DNA of 64,000 nt, taken from the NCBI RefSeq assembly GCF_014200015.1, contig NZ_JACHOT010000001.1, positions 1,860,001-1,924,000 of the forward strand, given 5' to 3'. The position numbers and the translations under genes are program-made. The notes under the pieces are model-generated. The model saw only the letters and a program-made list of their open reading frames with translations. It had not been told where the DNA came from and searched no databases. Numbering within the stretch: position 1 is the stretch's first letter; each line of letters starts with the position of its first letter. Positions 9,439 to 17,247 of the stretch are shown in pieces. Origin of the DNA: Aminobacter niigataensis (lineage in GTDB: Bacteria > Pseudomonadota > Alphaproteobacteria > Rhizobiales > Rhizobiaceae).

Positions 9439-10842
9439 ATGGCTAAAGCGCGCGTTCAGTTCATCTGCCAGAATTGCGGCGCAGCGCACCAGCGCTGGGC
9501 CGGCAAATGCGATTCCTGCGGCGAGTGGAACACGCTCGTCGAGGAAGGCACTTCCGGCGGCATCGGCAGCGGCCCGGGCGCGCTGAAGAGCGCCCGCAAG
9601 GGCCGCCCCGTCACCCTGACCTCGCTCGACGGCGACATCGAGGACGCACCGCGCATCGTCTCGGGCATCGGCGAACTCGACCGCGCCACCGGCGGCGGCT
9701 TCGTTCGCGGCTCGGCGCTGCTGATTGGTGGCGATCCCGGCATCGGCAAGTCGACGCTGCTCACCCAGGCGGCGGCGGCACTCGCGTCGCGTGGCCACCG
9801 CGTCGTCTATGTCTCGGGTGAAGAAGCCGTTGCCCAGATCAGGCTGCGTGCCCAGCGCCTCGGCGTCGCCTCCTCGCCGGTCGAACTCGCCGCCGAGACC
9901 AATGTCGAAGACATCCTGGCCACCATTGCCGACGGCAAGCGGCCGGACCTGGTCATCATCGATTCGATCCAGACGCTGTGGACCGACCTTGCTGATTCAG
10001 CCCCCGGCACCGTCACCCAGGTGCGCGCCTCGTCCCAAGCGATGATCCGCTACGCCAAGTCGACAGGTGCCGCGGTGGTCCTTGTCGGTCACGTCACCAA
10101 GGAAGGCCAGATCGCCGGTCCCCGCGTCGTCGAGCACATGGTCGATGGCGTTCTTTATTTCGAAGGCGAAGGCGGCCACCACTTCCGCATCCTGCGCACC
10201 GTCAAGAACCGCTTCGGCCCGACCGACGAGATCGGCGTCTTCGAGATGTCCGACAAGGGCCTGCGCGAGGTCGCCAACCCGTCCGAACTGTTCTTGGGCG
10301 AGCGCCATGCCAAGGCACCGGGAGCCGCCGTCTTCGCCGCGATCGAAGGCACACGGCCGGTGCTGGTCGAGATCCAGGCCCTCGTCGCTGCCTCCACGCT
10401 GGGTACGCCACGTCGTGCGGTCGTCGGCTGGGATTCGTCGCGGCTGTCGATGATCCTCGCCGTGCTCGAGGCCCATTGCGGCGTCCGATTCGGCCAGCAC
10501 GACGTCTATCTCAACGTCGCCGGCGGCTACCGCATCTCCGAGCCGGCTGCCGATCTGGCGGTCGCTTCCGCACTGGTTTCCTCGCTCACCGGTCTTGCCC
10601 TGCCCGCTGATTGCGTCTATTTCGGCGAAATCAGCCTTTCTGGCGCCGTGAGGCCGGTTGCGCATGCGCAGCAACGCCTTAAAGAGGCCGAAAAGTTGGG
10701 CTTCGGAAGGGCAGTCCTGCCCGCCGGCAGTGGGGACATCGCAGGTGGAATCGGGGCCGGATCGTTCCAGCCGACCGCACTCGCGGATCTGGTGGCGCGG
10801 ATAGCCGGCTCAAGACGAAGCCGAGCGGAAGAGACGGACTAA
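9439..10842 (+). CDS. radA: DNA repair protein RadA
   Basis: RadA (Sms) is a RecA-like ATPase and branch-migration factor in recombinational repair. The 467-residue protein has the N-terminal zinc finger (C10, C13, C24, C27), Walker A GGDPGIGKST near residue 97, the RadA-specific KNRFG motif near 256 and a C-terminal Lon-protease-like domain (about 280-455). Length is exactly typical. The start at MAKARVQFICQNCG fits the family; the frame is open upstream but without homology. cvpA follows 26 bases later, probably co-transcribed. Confidence 0.96.
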   Translation: MAKARVQFICQNCGAAHQRWAGKCDSCGEWNTLVEEGTSGGIGSGPGALKSARKGRPVTLTSLDGDIEDAPRIVSGIGELDRATGGGFVRGSALLIGGDPGIGKSTLLTQAAAALASRGHRVVYVSGEEAVAQIRLRAQRLGVASSPVELAAETNVEDILATIADGKRPDLVIIDSIQTLWTDLADSAPGTVTQVRASSQAMIRYAKSTGAAVVLVGHVTKEGQIAGPRVVEHMVDGVLYFEGEGGHHFRILRTVKNRFGPTDEIGVFEMSDKGLREVANPSELFLGERHAKAPGAAVFAAIEGTRPVLVEIQALVAASTLGTPRRAVVGWDSSRLSMILAVLEAHCGVRFGQHDVYLNVAGGYRISEPAADLAVASALVSSLTGLALPADCVYFGEISLSGAVRPVAHAQQRLKEAEKLGFGRAVLPAGSGDIAGGIGAGSFQPTALADLVARIAGSRRSRAEETD

Positions 10843-10868
10843 ACCGTCGTCAGGGAGTGAGAGACACT

Positions 10869-11477
10869 ATGCCGATTACGCTGCTTGACGGAATTCTGGT
10901 CGGCTTCACATTGGTTTCGGCGATGCTCGCCATGGTGCGCGGCTTCTCGCGGGAGGTGCTCTCGGTCGCCTCCTGGGCTGCGGCTGCCGCTGCTGCCTTC
11001 TTCTTCTACAAGCCGGTCGTCCCCTACGTTCAGCCCTATATCGACAACGAGAAGATCGCGATGGCCGCAGCCGCCGGCATCGTCTTCATCGTCGCGCTGA
11101 TCGTCGTCACTATCATCACCATGAAGATCGCCGACTTCATCATCGACAGCCGCATCGGCGCGCTCGATCGCACGCTCGGCTTCCTCTACGGTGCGGCACG
11201 CGGCATCCTGGTGGTCGCTGTCGGCCTGCTGTTCTTCAACTGGCTGGTCGGCGACAAGTCACCTGCCTGGGTTTCCGAGGCCAAGTCGCGCCCGCTGCTC
11301 GAAAGCATCGGCACGACGATCGAAAACATGCTGCCGGAAGATCCCGAGAATTCGATTCTCAAGAAGCTCAATTCGCAGGGCGAGCCCGAGGCCGGCGCGG
11401 CCACGCCGCCCGCCGAAGGTGGCGCTGACGAGCCTGCCGGCGCGCCCGCTGCGGAAACGCCGCCCGCCAACAACTGA
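10869..11477 (+). CDS. cvpA: CvpA family membrane protein
   Basis: CvpA proteins are small inner membrane proteins often linked to purF; in enteric bacteria cvpA is needed for colicin V production and envelope stress tolerance. The 202-residue product has four predicted membrane helices (about residues 1-24, 27-50, 62-85, 103-125) and a cytoplasmic Ala/Pro/Glu-rich tail. GGGAG lies 11 bases before the ATG. The usual partner purF is displaced 2.8 kb downstream by the DUF6282/MFS cassette. Confidence 0.9.
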   Translation: MPITLLDGILVGFTLVSAMLAMVRGFSREVLSVASWAAAAAAAFFFYKPVVPYVQPYIDNEKIAMAAAAGIVFIVALIVVTIITMKIADFIIDSRIGALDRTLGFLYGAARGILVVAVGLLFFNWLVGDKSPAWVSEAKSRPLLESIGTTIENMLPEDPENSILKKLNSQGEPEAGAATPPAEGGADEPAGAPAAETPPANN

Positions 11478-11522
11478 GCGACTTCGCGATCATCAGGGGA
11501 CCGATGATCAGCGCGTGACATT

Positions 11523-11556
11523 GAACGCCGTGCGTCCGAAGGGAGGCACGGCGTTC
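11523..11556. terminator. Strong hairpin between convergent cvpA and DUF6282 genes
   Basis: An 11-bp perfect inverted repeat (GAACGCCGTGC, 11523-11533, with GCACGGCGTTC, 11546-11556) and a 12-base loop lies between converging genes. It lacks a long T run on either strand but is well placed to act for both. Confidence 0.55.
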
Positions 11557-11662
11557 TGCATTCTGGCTGCGTATCGCTGGTCCGGCAGGCAGCATTCCTC
11601 GGCGCGTCGCAGACACTCAGGATCGACGCGCCCCGGTCAGGACGCGTGAACCCTCCCGACGA

Positions 11663-12595
11663 TCACTCCATGGTTTCGAACAACAGCTTGTTCGTGTTCA
11701 TGACCGACATCTGGACGATGTCGTCTTCCTTGACGCCTCGTGCCTGCAGCTCCGTGAAGAATTCGCGCAGGGCATCGCCGACGCCTGCCGAGAACACCTG
11801 CCCGACGTCCGACGACAGGATTACGCCCTGCGAGCCGACCGCCTCGATGACTTCGATGTACTGCTCGTAGCTCAGGTCATCCATGGCGAGATTGACGAAG
11901 GCCAGTTCGCTATAGGCACCGTACTGCTCCCACATGCGCCGCATCGTCTCGGGATCGAGCTCGGTGGTCTGAAACAGCGGATGCGTCATGATGATCCGGC
12001 GGATGCCCATCTCATGCGCGATCCTGACGACCGTCAGGGTCTCGTTGCGGTCGAAATGCCCTGTCGCTAGGATGAGGTCGTTGTCGGCGATCACCTGCAG
12101 CGCGCGCCGCAGCGCGGCCATCTTGTCGTCATTGCCTTCGTCCAGCGTATAGCCGGTACCCTCGGCATAATACCTCGTGTACTGCCCCTTGATGCCCCAG
12201 GCCTCGGACAGGTCGCGGCGATTGTACTTCTTCAGATGCGCCTCGCAGCACATCGTCGGCATCCAGACCACGAAGCGGTCGGAATCCGGATCCGCCGCCG
12301 TCACGTCGCGCTTCCAGCCGGAGAGTGCCGACCGCACGCCATGGTCGTCGACGCCGCCGCAGCCGAAGTTCAGGGCGACGGAACCAACCAGCGCCACCTT
12401 GTCGTCGGGCCGGCGCAACTGGCTGACCTGTCCGGTGGTCGGCTGGAAGTGATTCTTCATCACCACGCCAAAGCCTTCGCTCCGCGCCTCGGCCGCGAGC
12501 GTTTCAGCGCTATATTTCCGGCGCAAAAATTCCGGTCCGATATGCACATGCATATCGATCACGCGCTTGTCGCCAACGTGCGGTAGTGCCTTCAT
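11663..12595 (-). CDS. DUF6282 amidohydrolase-like protein
   Basis: The 310-residue protein resembles the DUF6282 branch of the amidohydrolase superfamily: an alpha/beta barrel hydrolase with metal ligands. Visible candidates are H16 and H18 (DMHVHIG), H180 (ATGHFD), H205 (MTHPLF) and D263 (SSDVG). Substrates of this family are not established. GGAG lies about nine bases before the ATG. It is transcribed away from an MFS carboxylate-type transporter, and both start regions carry the same palindromic operator, so the pair likely takes up and degrades one compound. Family call fairly firm; function inferred. Confidence 0.75.
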   Translation of the reverse strand: MKALPHVGDKRVIDMHVHIGPEFLRRKYSAETLAAEARSEGFGVVMKNHFQPTTGQVSQLRRPDDKVALVGSVALNFGCGGVDDHGVRSALSGWKRDVTAADPDSDRFVVWMPTMCCEAHLKKYNRRDLSEAWGIKGQYTRYYAEGTGYTLDEGNDDKMAALRRALQVIADNDLILATGHFDRNETLTVVRIAHEMGIRRIIMTHPLFQTTELDPETMRRMWEQYGAYSELAFVNLAMDDLSYEQYIEVIEAVGSQGVILSSDVGQVFSAGVGDALREFFTELQARGVKEDDIVQMSVMNTNKLLFETME

Positions 12596-12625
12596 TACCC
12601 AACTCCATTCCCAGTCACGGCAGTA

Positions 12626-12645
12626 AATTATGTATATACATAATT
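12626..12645. promoter_or_regulatory. Perfect 20-bp palindromic operator (GntR-type) in front of the DUF6282 gene
   Basis: AATTATGTATATACATAATT is a perfect palindrome. Its core ATGTATATACAT fits the GT-Nx-AC pattern of FadR/FCD GntR regulators. It directly follows the predicted -10 box of the DUF6282 promoter, so a bound repressor would block transcription. Confidence 0.75.
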
Positions 12646-12674
12646 ACTATTCTATACGCATGGAAGCTTGTCAA
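12646..12674 (-). promoter_or_regulatory. Sigma-70-type promoter for the DUF6282 gene
   Basis: Read on the minus strand, TTGACA (12669-12674) is a perfect -35 box, followed after 17 bases by AATAGT (12646-12651), a 4/6 match to the -10 box. Confidence 0.5.
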
Positions 12675-12793
12675 CATGCCTCCGCGAGCCTCCGACACCA
12701 TTGTCGCGGCGACCTCTGCTCGGCGCCATGCGCTGTAGCCAAGTTCTTCGCTTGCGAGTCAAGCCGGCAGCATGCATGAGCACTTGGCTCAGC

Positions 12794-12820
12794 TTGCGCA
12801 ACTTCAATTATGTATATACT
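12794..12820 (+). promoter_or_regulatory. Probable promoter of the MFS transporter gene
   Basis: TTGCGC (12794-12799) and TATACT (12815-12820) are separated by 15 bases, slightly short. The -10 box lies inside the second GntR-type site, so the promoter would be closed when the regulator is bound. Confidence 0.45.
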
Positions 12821-12825
12821 TATTC
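12806..12825. promoter_or_regulatory. Second GntR-type operator, in front of the MFS gene
   Basis: AATTATGTATATACTTATTC shares its first 14 bases with the perfect palindrome at 12626 and has a degenerate right half. It ends about 65 bases before the MFS start codon and covers the predicted -10 box. Confidence 0.65.
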
Positions 12826-12889
12826 CCGCGGCTTGAAGCCGCGCTTCCTGGTGTCGCGTGGGCCGAGCGCATTTTTTGGGAAGGAAAGC

Positions 12890-14146
12890 ATGTCAATTAA
12901 GTCTTCTACGGCGCAATCGCCGACCCTCGCGGACGACAAGGACGCGCCCGTCAACAGCTATGCGCGCAAGGCGCTGCTCGCATCCAATCTCGGATACGCG
13001 ATGGATGGTTTCGACCTGATGATCCTGAGCTTCATGCTGCCGGCGGTTACGGTCGGCCTGGCCCTTTCGAGTTCGGAGGCGGGCTCGCTCATTACCTGGA
13101 CCCTCATCGGGGCCGTGATCGGCGGCCTGATCGTTGGGGCACTCAGCGACCGTTTCGGCCGCATCCGCGTCCTGTCGTGGACCATCCTTTTGTTTGGTGT
13201 GTTCACCGGTCTTTGTGCCATCGCCCAGGGTTACTGGGATCTGCTGATCTACCGCACCATCGCCGGCATCGGCCTGGGCGGCGAGTTCGGCATCGGCATG
13301 GCGCTGGTGGCAGAGGCCTGGCCGGCGCATAAGCGGGCGCGCGCCTCGTCCTACGTCGCCCTGGGTTGGCAGGCCGGCGTGCTCGCCGCGGCGCTGCTCA
13401 CCCCGCTGCTGCTGCCCCTGATCGGCTGGCGCGGCATGTTCGTCATCGGCCTGATCCCGGCTGTTGTGGCCTTTGCCCTGCGCAAGTACCTGCATGAGCC
13501 TGAAATGTTCGTGGCGGCGGCCAAGAAGGACGCCGGCAAGCGCGTCAATCCCTTCCGCCACCTGGTTGCAGACCGCGAAACGATCCGGTCGACGATCGGC
13601 ATCGGCATCATGACGTCGGCGCAGAACTTCGGCTACTACGGCACGATGATCTGGCTGCCGGCCTACCTGTCGACGCAGATGGGCTTCACGCTCACCAAGT
13701 CGGCGATGTGGACGTCGGTCACCGTGCTCGGCGGGGCGGTCGGCATGTGGATCTTCGGGCATTTGGCGGACCGCTTCGGCCGCAAGCCGCTGTTCATCGC
13801 CTTCCAGATCGGCGCCATGGCGATGGCATTCGTCTATCCGCAGATCAAGGACCCCACGGCGCTGCTCATTGCCGGCGCGATCACCGGCGTCTTCCTGAGC
13901 GGCATGATCGGCGGCTATGGCGCCCTGATCTCCGAAAGCTACCCGACGCAGGCCCGCGCGACGGCACAGAACGTGCTCTTCAACGTCGGCCGCGGCGTCG
14001 GCGGCTTCGGCCCGCTGGTCATCGGCTGGCTGGCAACGCAATATTCGCTGTCCGCCGGATTGTCGTTCCTGGTCTTTCTCTGGGCAATCGACATTCTCGC
14101 CACGGTCTTCCTGATCAAGGAACGCAAGGGCGTCGAACTGGCCTAG
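12890..14146 (+). CDS. MFS transporter, aromatic/organic acid:proton symporter type
   Basis: The 418-residue inner membrane protein has 12 predicted helices. It opens its first helix with the DGFDLMILSFMLP signature common to AAHS/sialate-type symporters and has the loop 2-3 motif GALSDRFGR. A second copy (GHLADRFGR) follows in the second half. GGGAAGGAAAGC precedes the ATG. Paired divergently with the DUF6282 gene, it probably imports that enzyme's substrate, perhaps an aromatic or other carboxylic acid; the substrate cannot be read. Confidence 0.85.
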   Translation: MSIKSSTAQSPTLADDKDAPVNSYARKALLASNLGYAMDGFDLMILSFMLPAVTVGLALSSSEAGSLITWTLIGAVIGGLIVGALSDRFGRIRVLSWTILLFGVFTGLCAIAQGYWDLLIYRTIAGIGLGGEFGIGMALVAEAWPAHKRARASSYVALGWQAGVLAAALLTPLLLPLIGWRGMFVIGLIPAVVAFALRKYLHEPEMFVAAAKKDAGKRVNPFRHLVADRETIRSTIGIGIMTSAQNFGYYGTMIWLPAYLSTQMGFTLTKSAMWTSVTVLGGAVGMWIFGHLADRFGRKPLFIAFQIGAMAMAFVYPQIKDPTALLIAGAITGVFLSGMIGGYGALISESYPTQARATAQNVLFNVGRGVGGFGPLVIGWLATQYSLSAGLSFLVFLWAIDILATVFLIKERKGVELA

Positions 14147-14155
14147 GGCCAAGTT

Positions 14156-14184
14156 GCCTGCGCAGGATTACCTCCTGCGCAGGC
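14156..14184. repeat. Inverted repeat after the MFS gene
   Basis: GCCTGCGCAGG (14156-14166) is mirrored by CCTGCGCAGGC (14174-14184) with a 7-base spacer; each arm also contains the palindrome CCTGCGCAGG. No T run follows. It may act as an RNA hairpin ending the MFS transcript before purF. Confidence 0.55.
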
Positions 14185-14273
14185 CACCTGCGACAAGGCC
14201 TGCTAAAATTGGTGATGGTATTGCAGGTCGGCATGCCCTATATGACGGCTTTCCGACACGAGACCGTGACCCG

Positions 14274-15743
14274 ATGGTTGACGCAGACACACCTCTCTCC
14301 GCCGAGGCCGATGATCATTTCCACGATGAATGCGGCGTGTTCGGCATCTTTGGCCGGCAGGACGCAGCAGCCATCGTCACGCTGGGCCTGCATGCGCTCC
14401 AGCATCGCGGCCAGGAGGCCGCCGGCATCGTCTCCTACGACGGCAGCCAGTTCCACGTCGAACGCCATGTCGGCCTGATCGGCGACACCTTCACCAAGCA
14501 GCGCGTCATCGACAGCCTCAAGGGCAATCGCGCCATCGGCCATACGCGCTACGCCACCACTGGCGGCGCGGGTATCCGCAACATCCAGCCCTTCTTCGCC
14601 GAACTCGCCGATGGCGGCTTTGCTGTTGCGCATAACGGCAACCTGACCAACGCCATGACGGTGCAGCGCGCCTTGCAGAAGCAGGGCTCGATCTTCTCGT
14701 CGACCTCCGACACCGAAACCATCCTGCACCTGGTCGCGACGTCCAAGGAACGCGATCTCAATGCGCGCTTCATCGATGCGGTGCGCCAGGTCGAAGGCGC
14801 GTTCTCGCTGGTGGCACTGTCGTCGAAGAAGATGATCGGCTGCCGCGATCCGCTCGGCATTCGCCCACTGGTCCTCGGCGACCTCGACGGTGCCTGGATC
14901 CTCGCTTCCGAAACCTGCGCGCTCGACATCATCGGCGCGCGTTTCGTGCGCGATCTCAAGCCCGGCGAGATGGTGATCGTCACCTCCAAGGGCATCGAGA
15001 GCATCTTCCCGTTCGAGCCGCAGAAGCCGCGCTTCTGCATCTTCGAATATGTCTATTTCGCCCGCCCCGACTCCTCGGTCGAGGGCCGCAACGTCTATGA
15101 CGTGCGCAAGCGCATCGGCGCCGAACTCGCCATCGAGAGCCCGGTCGAAGCCGACATCGTCGTGCCCGTGCCCGATTCCGGCACGCCGGCGGCCATCGGC
15201 TTCTCGCAGCAGGCAGGCATCCCCTTCGAGCTTGGCATCATCCGCAACCACTATGTCGGCCGTACCTTCATTTCGCCCGGCGACTCGATCCGCCATATGG
15301 GCGTCAAACTCAAGCACAACGCCAACCGCCGGATGATCGAAGGCAAGCGCGTGGTGCTGGTCGACGATTCCATCGTCCGCGGCACCACCAGCCAGAAGAT
15401 CGTGCAGATGGTGCGTGACGCCGGTGCCCGCGAAGTGCACATGCGCATCGCCTCGCCGCCCACCCGCGCCTCCTGCTTCTACGGCGTCGACACGCCGGAG
15501 AAGTCCAAGCTTTTGGCCTCGCGCATGACGATCGAGGAAATGGCCGAGTTCATTCGCGTCGATTCGCTCGGCTTCCTGTCGATGGACGGTCTCTACCGCG
15601 CCGTCGGCGAGACCAGCCGCGACAACGAACAGCCGCAGTTCTGCGATGCCTGCTTCTCGGGGCAGTACCCGACACGCCTCGCCGATCTCGAAGGCTCGGA
15701 CAATGTCCGCACCTTGTCGCTGCTGGCGACGGGCGGAGTCTAG
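14274..15743 (+). CDS. purF: Amidophosphoribosyltransferase
   Basis: PurF makes phosphoribosylamine from PRPP and glutamine, the first committed step of purine synthesis. The 489-residue protein starts MVDADTPL and carries a short propeptide before C20 (DECGVFGIFG), the glutaminase nucleophile exposed by cleavage. The PRPP motif VVLVDDSIVRGTT is near residue 360. FCIFE and FCDACFSGQYP match the Fe-S-binding cysteines of the Bacillus-type enzyme. No good ribosome binding site is seen at 14274, and the frame is open to 14154, so the start is likely but not proven. Confidence 0.95.
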   Translation: MVDADTPLSAEADDHFHDECGVFGIFGRQDAAAIVTLGLHALQHRGQEAAGIVSYDGSQFHVERHVGLIGDTFTKQRVIDSLKGNRAIGHTRYATTGGAGIRNIQPFFAELADGGFAVAHNGNLTNAMTVQRALQKQGSIFSSTSDTETILHLVATSKERDLNARFIDAVRQVEGAFSLVALSSKKMIGCRDPLGIRPLVLGDLDGAWILASETCALDIIGARFVRDLKPGEMVIVTSKGIESIFPFEPQKPRFCIFEYVYFARPDSSVEGRNVYDVRKRIGAELAIESPVEADIVVPVPDSGTPAAIGFSQQAGIPFELGIIRNHYVGRTFISPGDSIRHMGVKLKHNANRRMIEGKRVVLVDDSIVRGTTSQKIVQMVRDAGAREVHMRIASPPTRASCFYGVDTPEKSKLLASRMTIEEMAEFIRVDSLGFLSMDGLYRAVGETSRDNEQPQFCDACFSGQYPTRLADLEGSDNVRTLSLLATGGV

Positions 15744-15771
15744 CGCCTTCTGACGCTGCCTGGCTTTCGCG

Positions 15772-16194
15772 TCAATTCGCGGAAGCCGCCTCGTTCTTCC
15801 AGATAAGGCCTTGCCGCAGTGCCAGCTTTTCGCCTGGCCCGTGCACGGCTGCGAACAGCAGTCCCGCGAGGAAGGTGAAGTGGTCGACGAAGAAGCCGAA
15901 CTCGGCCTGGTTTCCCTGCCAGAGCGAGGGGCCGTGGAAGGCGAAGGCCAGGAAGATCACGTAGACCCCCGCGAGCAAGGCCGCTTCCGAAAAGAAGGCG
16001 CCCGTCAGGAAGGCCAGTACCAGAGCAACTTCGAATATGGCCGCTAGCCACGCGAGGAGCAGCGGGAAGGGAAAGCCGGCCGCCGCGACATAGGCCGCAG
16101 TTTGTTCCATTCCGGCGAACTTGAAGACAGCCGCCATGGCGAAAGCGCCGGCAAAGATCAGTCTGGCGACAAGGATTGCTACAGTTCTGCTCAT
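15772..16194 (-). CDS. DoxX family membrane protein
   Basis: This 140-residue protein has four predicted membrane helices and the DoxX layout (VARLIFAGAFAMAAVFKFAG at the start, then a second helix pair). DoxX members are linked to quinone and thiol redox or simply unknown; no substrate can be assigned. CGGAGG lies eight bases before the ATG at 16194, which decides the start over longer in-frame versions. It is divergent from the SDR gene. Confidence 0.83.
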   Translation of the reverse strand: MSRTVAILVARLIFAGAFAMAAVFKFAGMEQTAAYVAAAGFPFPLLLAWLAAIFEVALVLAFLTGAFFSEAALLAGVYVIFLAFAFHGPSLWQGNQAEFGFFVDHFTFLAGLLFAAVHGPGEKLALRQGLIWKNEAASAN

Positions 16195-16379
16195 GGCTCG
16201 TACCTCCGGTATCATCGTTCTCAACCCAGGACGCCTGACGCCAGGCTTTTCCGACATTGCCGGCGCGAATTTCGTAGCTTGCGACACATAGTCGGCCCTC
16301 ATTGTGGCCTGTGGGGTTTTGTTCGCGGCGAAATCGTCCTATCAGGCAGCGGATCGACAAGTTCGAATTGGGTGCCCTC

Positions 16380-17126
16380 ATGACCACCATTCCCGACCTC
16401 TCCGGCCGCATCGCCCTTGTCACCGGCGCCTCGCGCGGCATCGGCTACAACACAGCCAAGCAGCTGGCCGCAGCCGGCGCCCATGTCATTGCGGTTGCGC
16501 GCACGGTCGGTGGCCTCGAAGAACTCGACGACGAAATCAAGGCGGCCGGCGGCCAGGCGACACTGGTCCCGCTCGACCTGACCGACATGGCCGGCATCGA
16601 CCGGCTCGGCGGCTCGATCCACGAACGCTGGGGCAAGCTCGACATCCTGGTGGCGAACGCCGCCGTTCTCGGCGTCATCGCCCCGATCGGCCACGTCGAA
16701 GCCAAGGTCTTCGACAAGGTGATGGCGGTCAACGTGACGGGCACCTGGCGGCTGATCCGCTCGGTCGATCCGCTGCTGCGCCTCTCCGACGCCGGCCGCG
16801 CCGTCGTCGTCACCTCCAACGCCGCGCATTCCGCACGCGCCTTCTGGGCGCCCTACGCCGCCTCCAAGGCTGCGGCCGAGACGCTGATGCGCTCGTGGGC
16901 CGACGAGACCCGCAACCTGAAGCTGCGCGTCAACGCCTTCGACCCGGGTCGCACCCGCACGGCGATGCGCGCCCAGGCAGTGCCGGGCGAAAACCCTGAA
17001 ACGCTGCCGCACCCCTCCGAGGTCGCAGCCCACATCCTGCCGATGGTCGACCCTGCCCTCACCCAGACCGGCCTGATCTACCAGGCCGGCGAACAGCGCT
17101 GGGTCTCCTACCAGCAGCCAGCCTGA
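16380..17126 (+). CDS. SDR family oxidoreductase
   Basis: A classical short-chain dehydrogenase/reductase of 248 residues. It has the cofactor motif TGASRGIG at residues 15-22, the NAA motif (LVANAAVLG), and the YxxxK pair in YAASK. No substrate can be read. In rhizobia this gene usually follows purF, here separated only by the DoxX gene on the other strand. The ATG at 16380 matches the family N-terminus. Confidence 0.9.
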   Translation: MTTIPDLSGRIALVTGASRGIGYNTAKQLAAAGAHVIAVARTVGGLEELDDEIKAAGGQATLVPLDLTDMAGIDRLGGSIHERWGKLDILVANAAVLGVIAPIGHVEAKVFDKVMAVNVTGTWRLIRSVDPLLRLSDAGRAVVVTSNAAHSARAFWAPYAASKAAAETLMRSWADETRNLKLRVNAFDPGRTRTAMRAQAVPGENPETLPHPSEVAAHILPMVDPALTQTGLIYQAGEQRWVSYQQPA

Positions 17127-17247
17127 ACATCTTCTGCCGACCGGCCCGGCACTTGCCGCTTCGGGGCCTGCCTGCCCCGACAAAGCAACGATACCACCGC
17201 TGCCGCGTTGACCATCGCGATCCGATTAATGTGGGGACATCGACCGC

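Noticed and set aside
14156-14184. Inverted repeat considered as a classical intrinsic terminator
   Set aside because: No T run follows either arm, so it is listed only as an inverted repeat.
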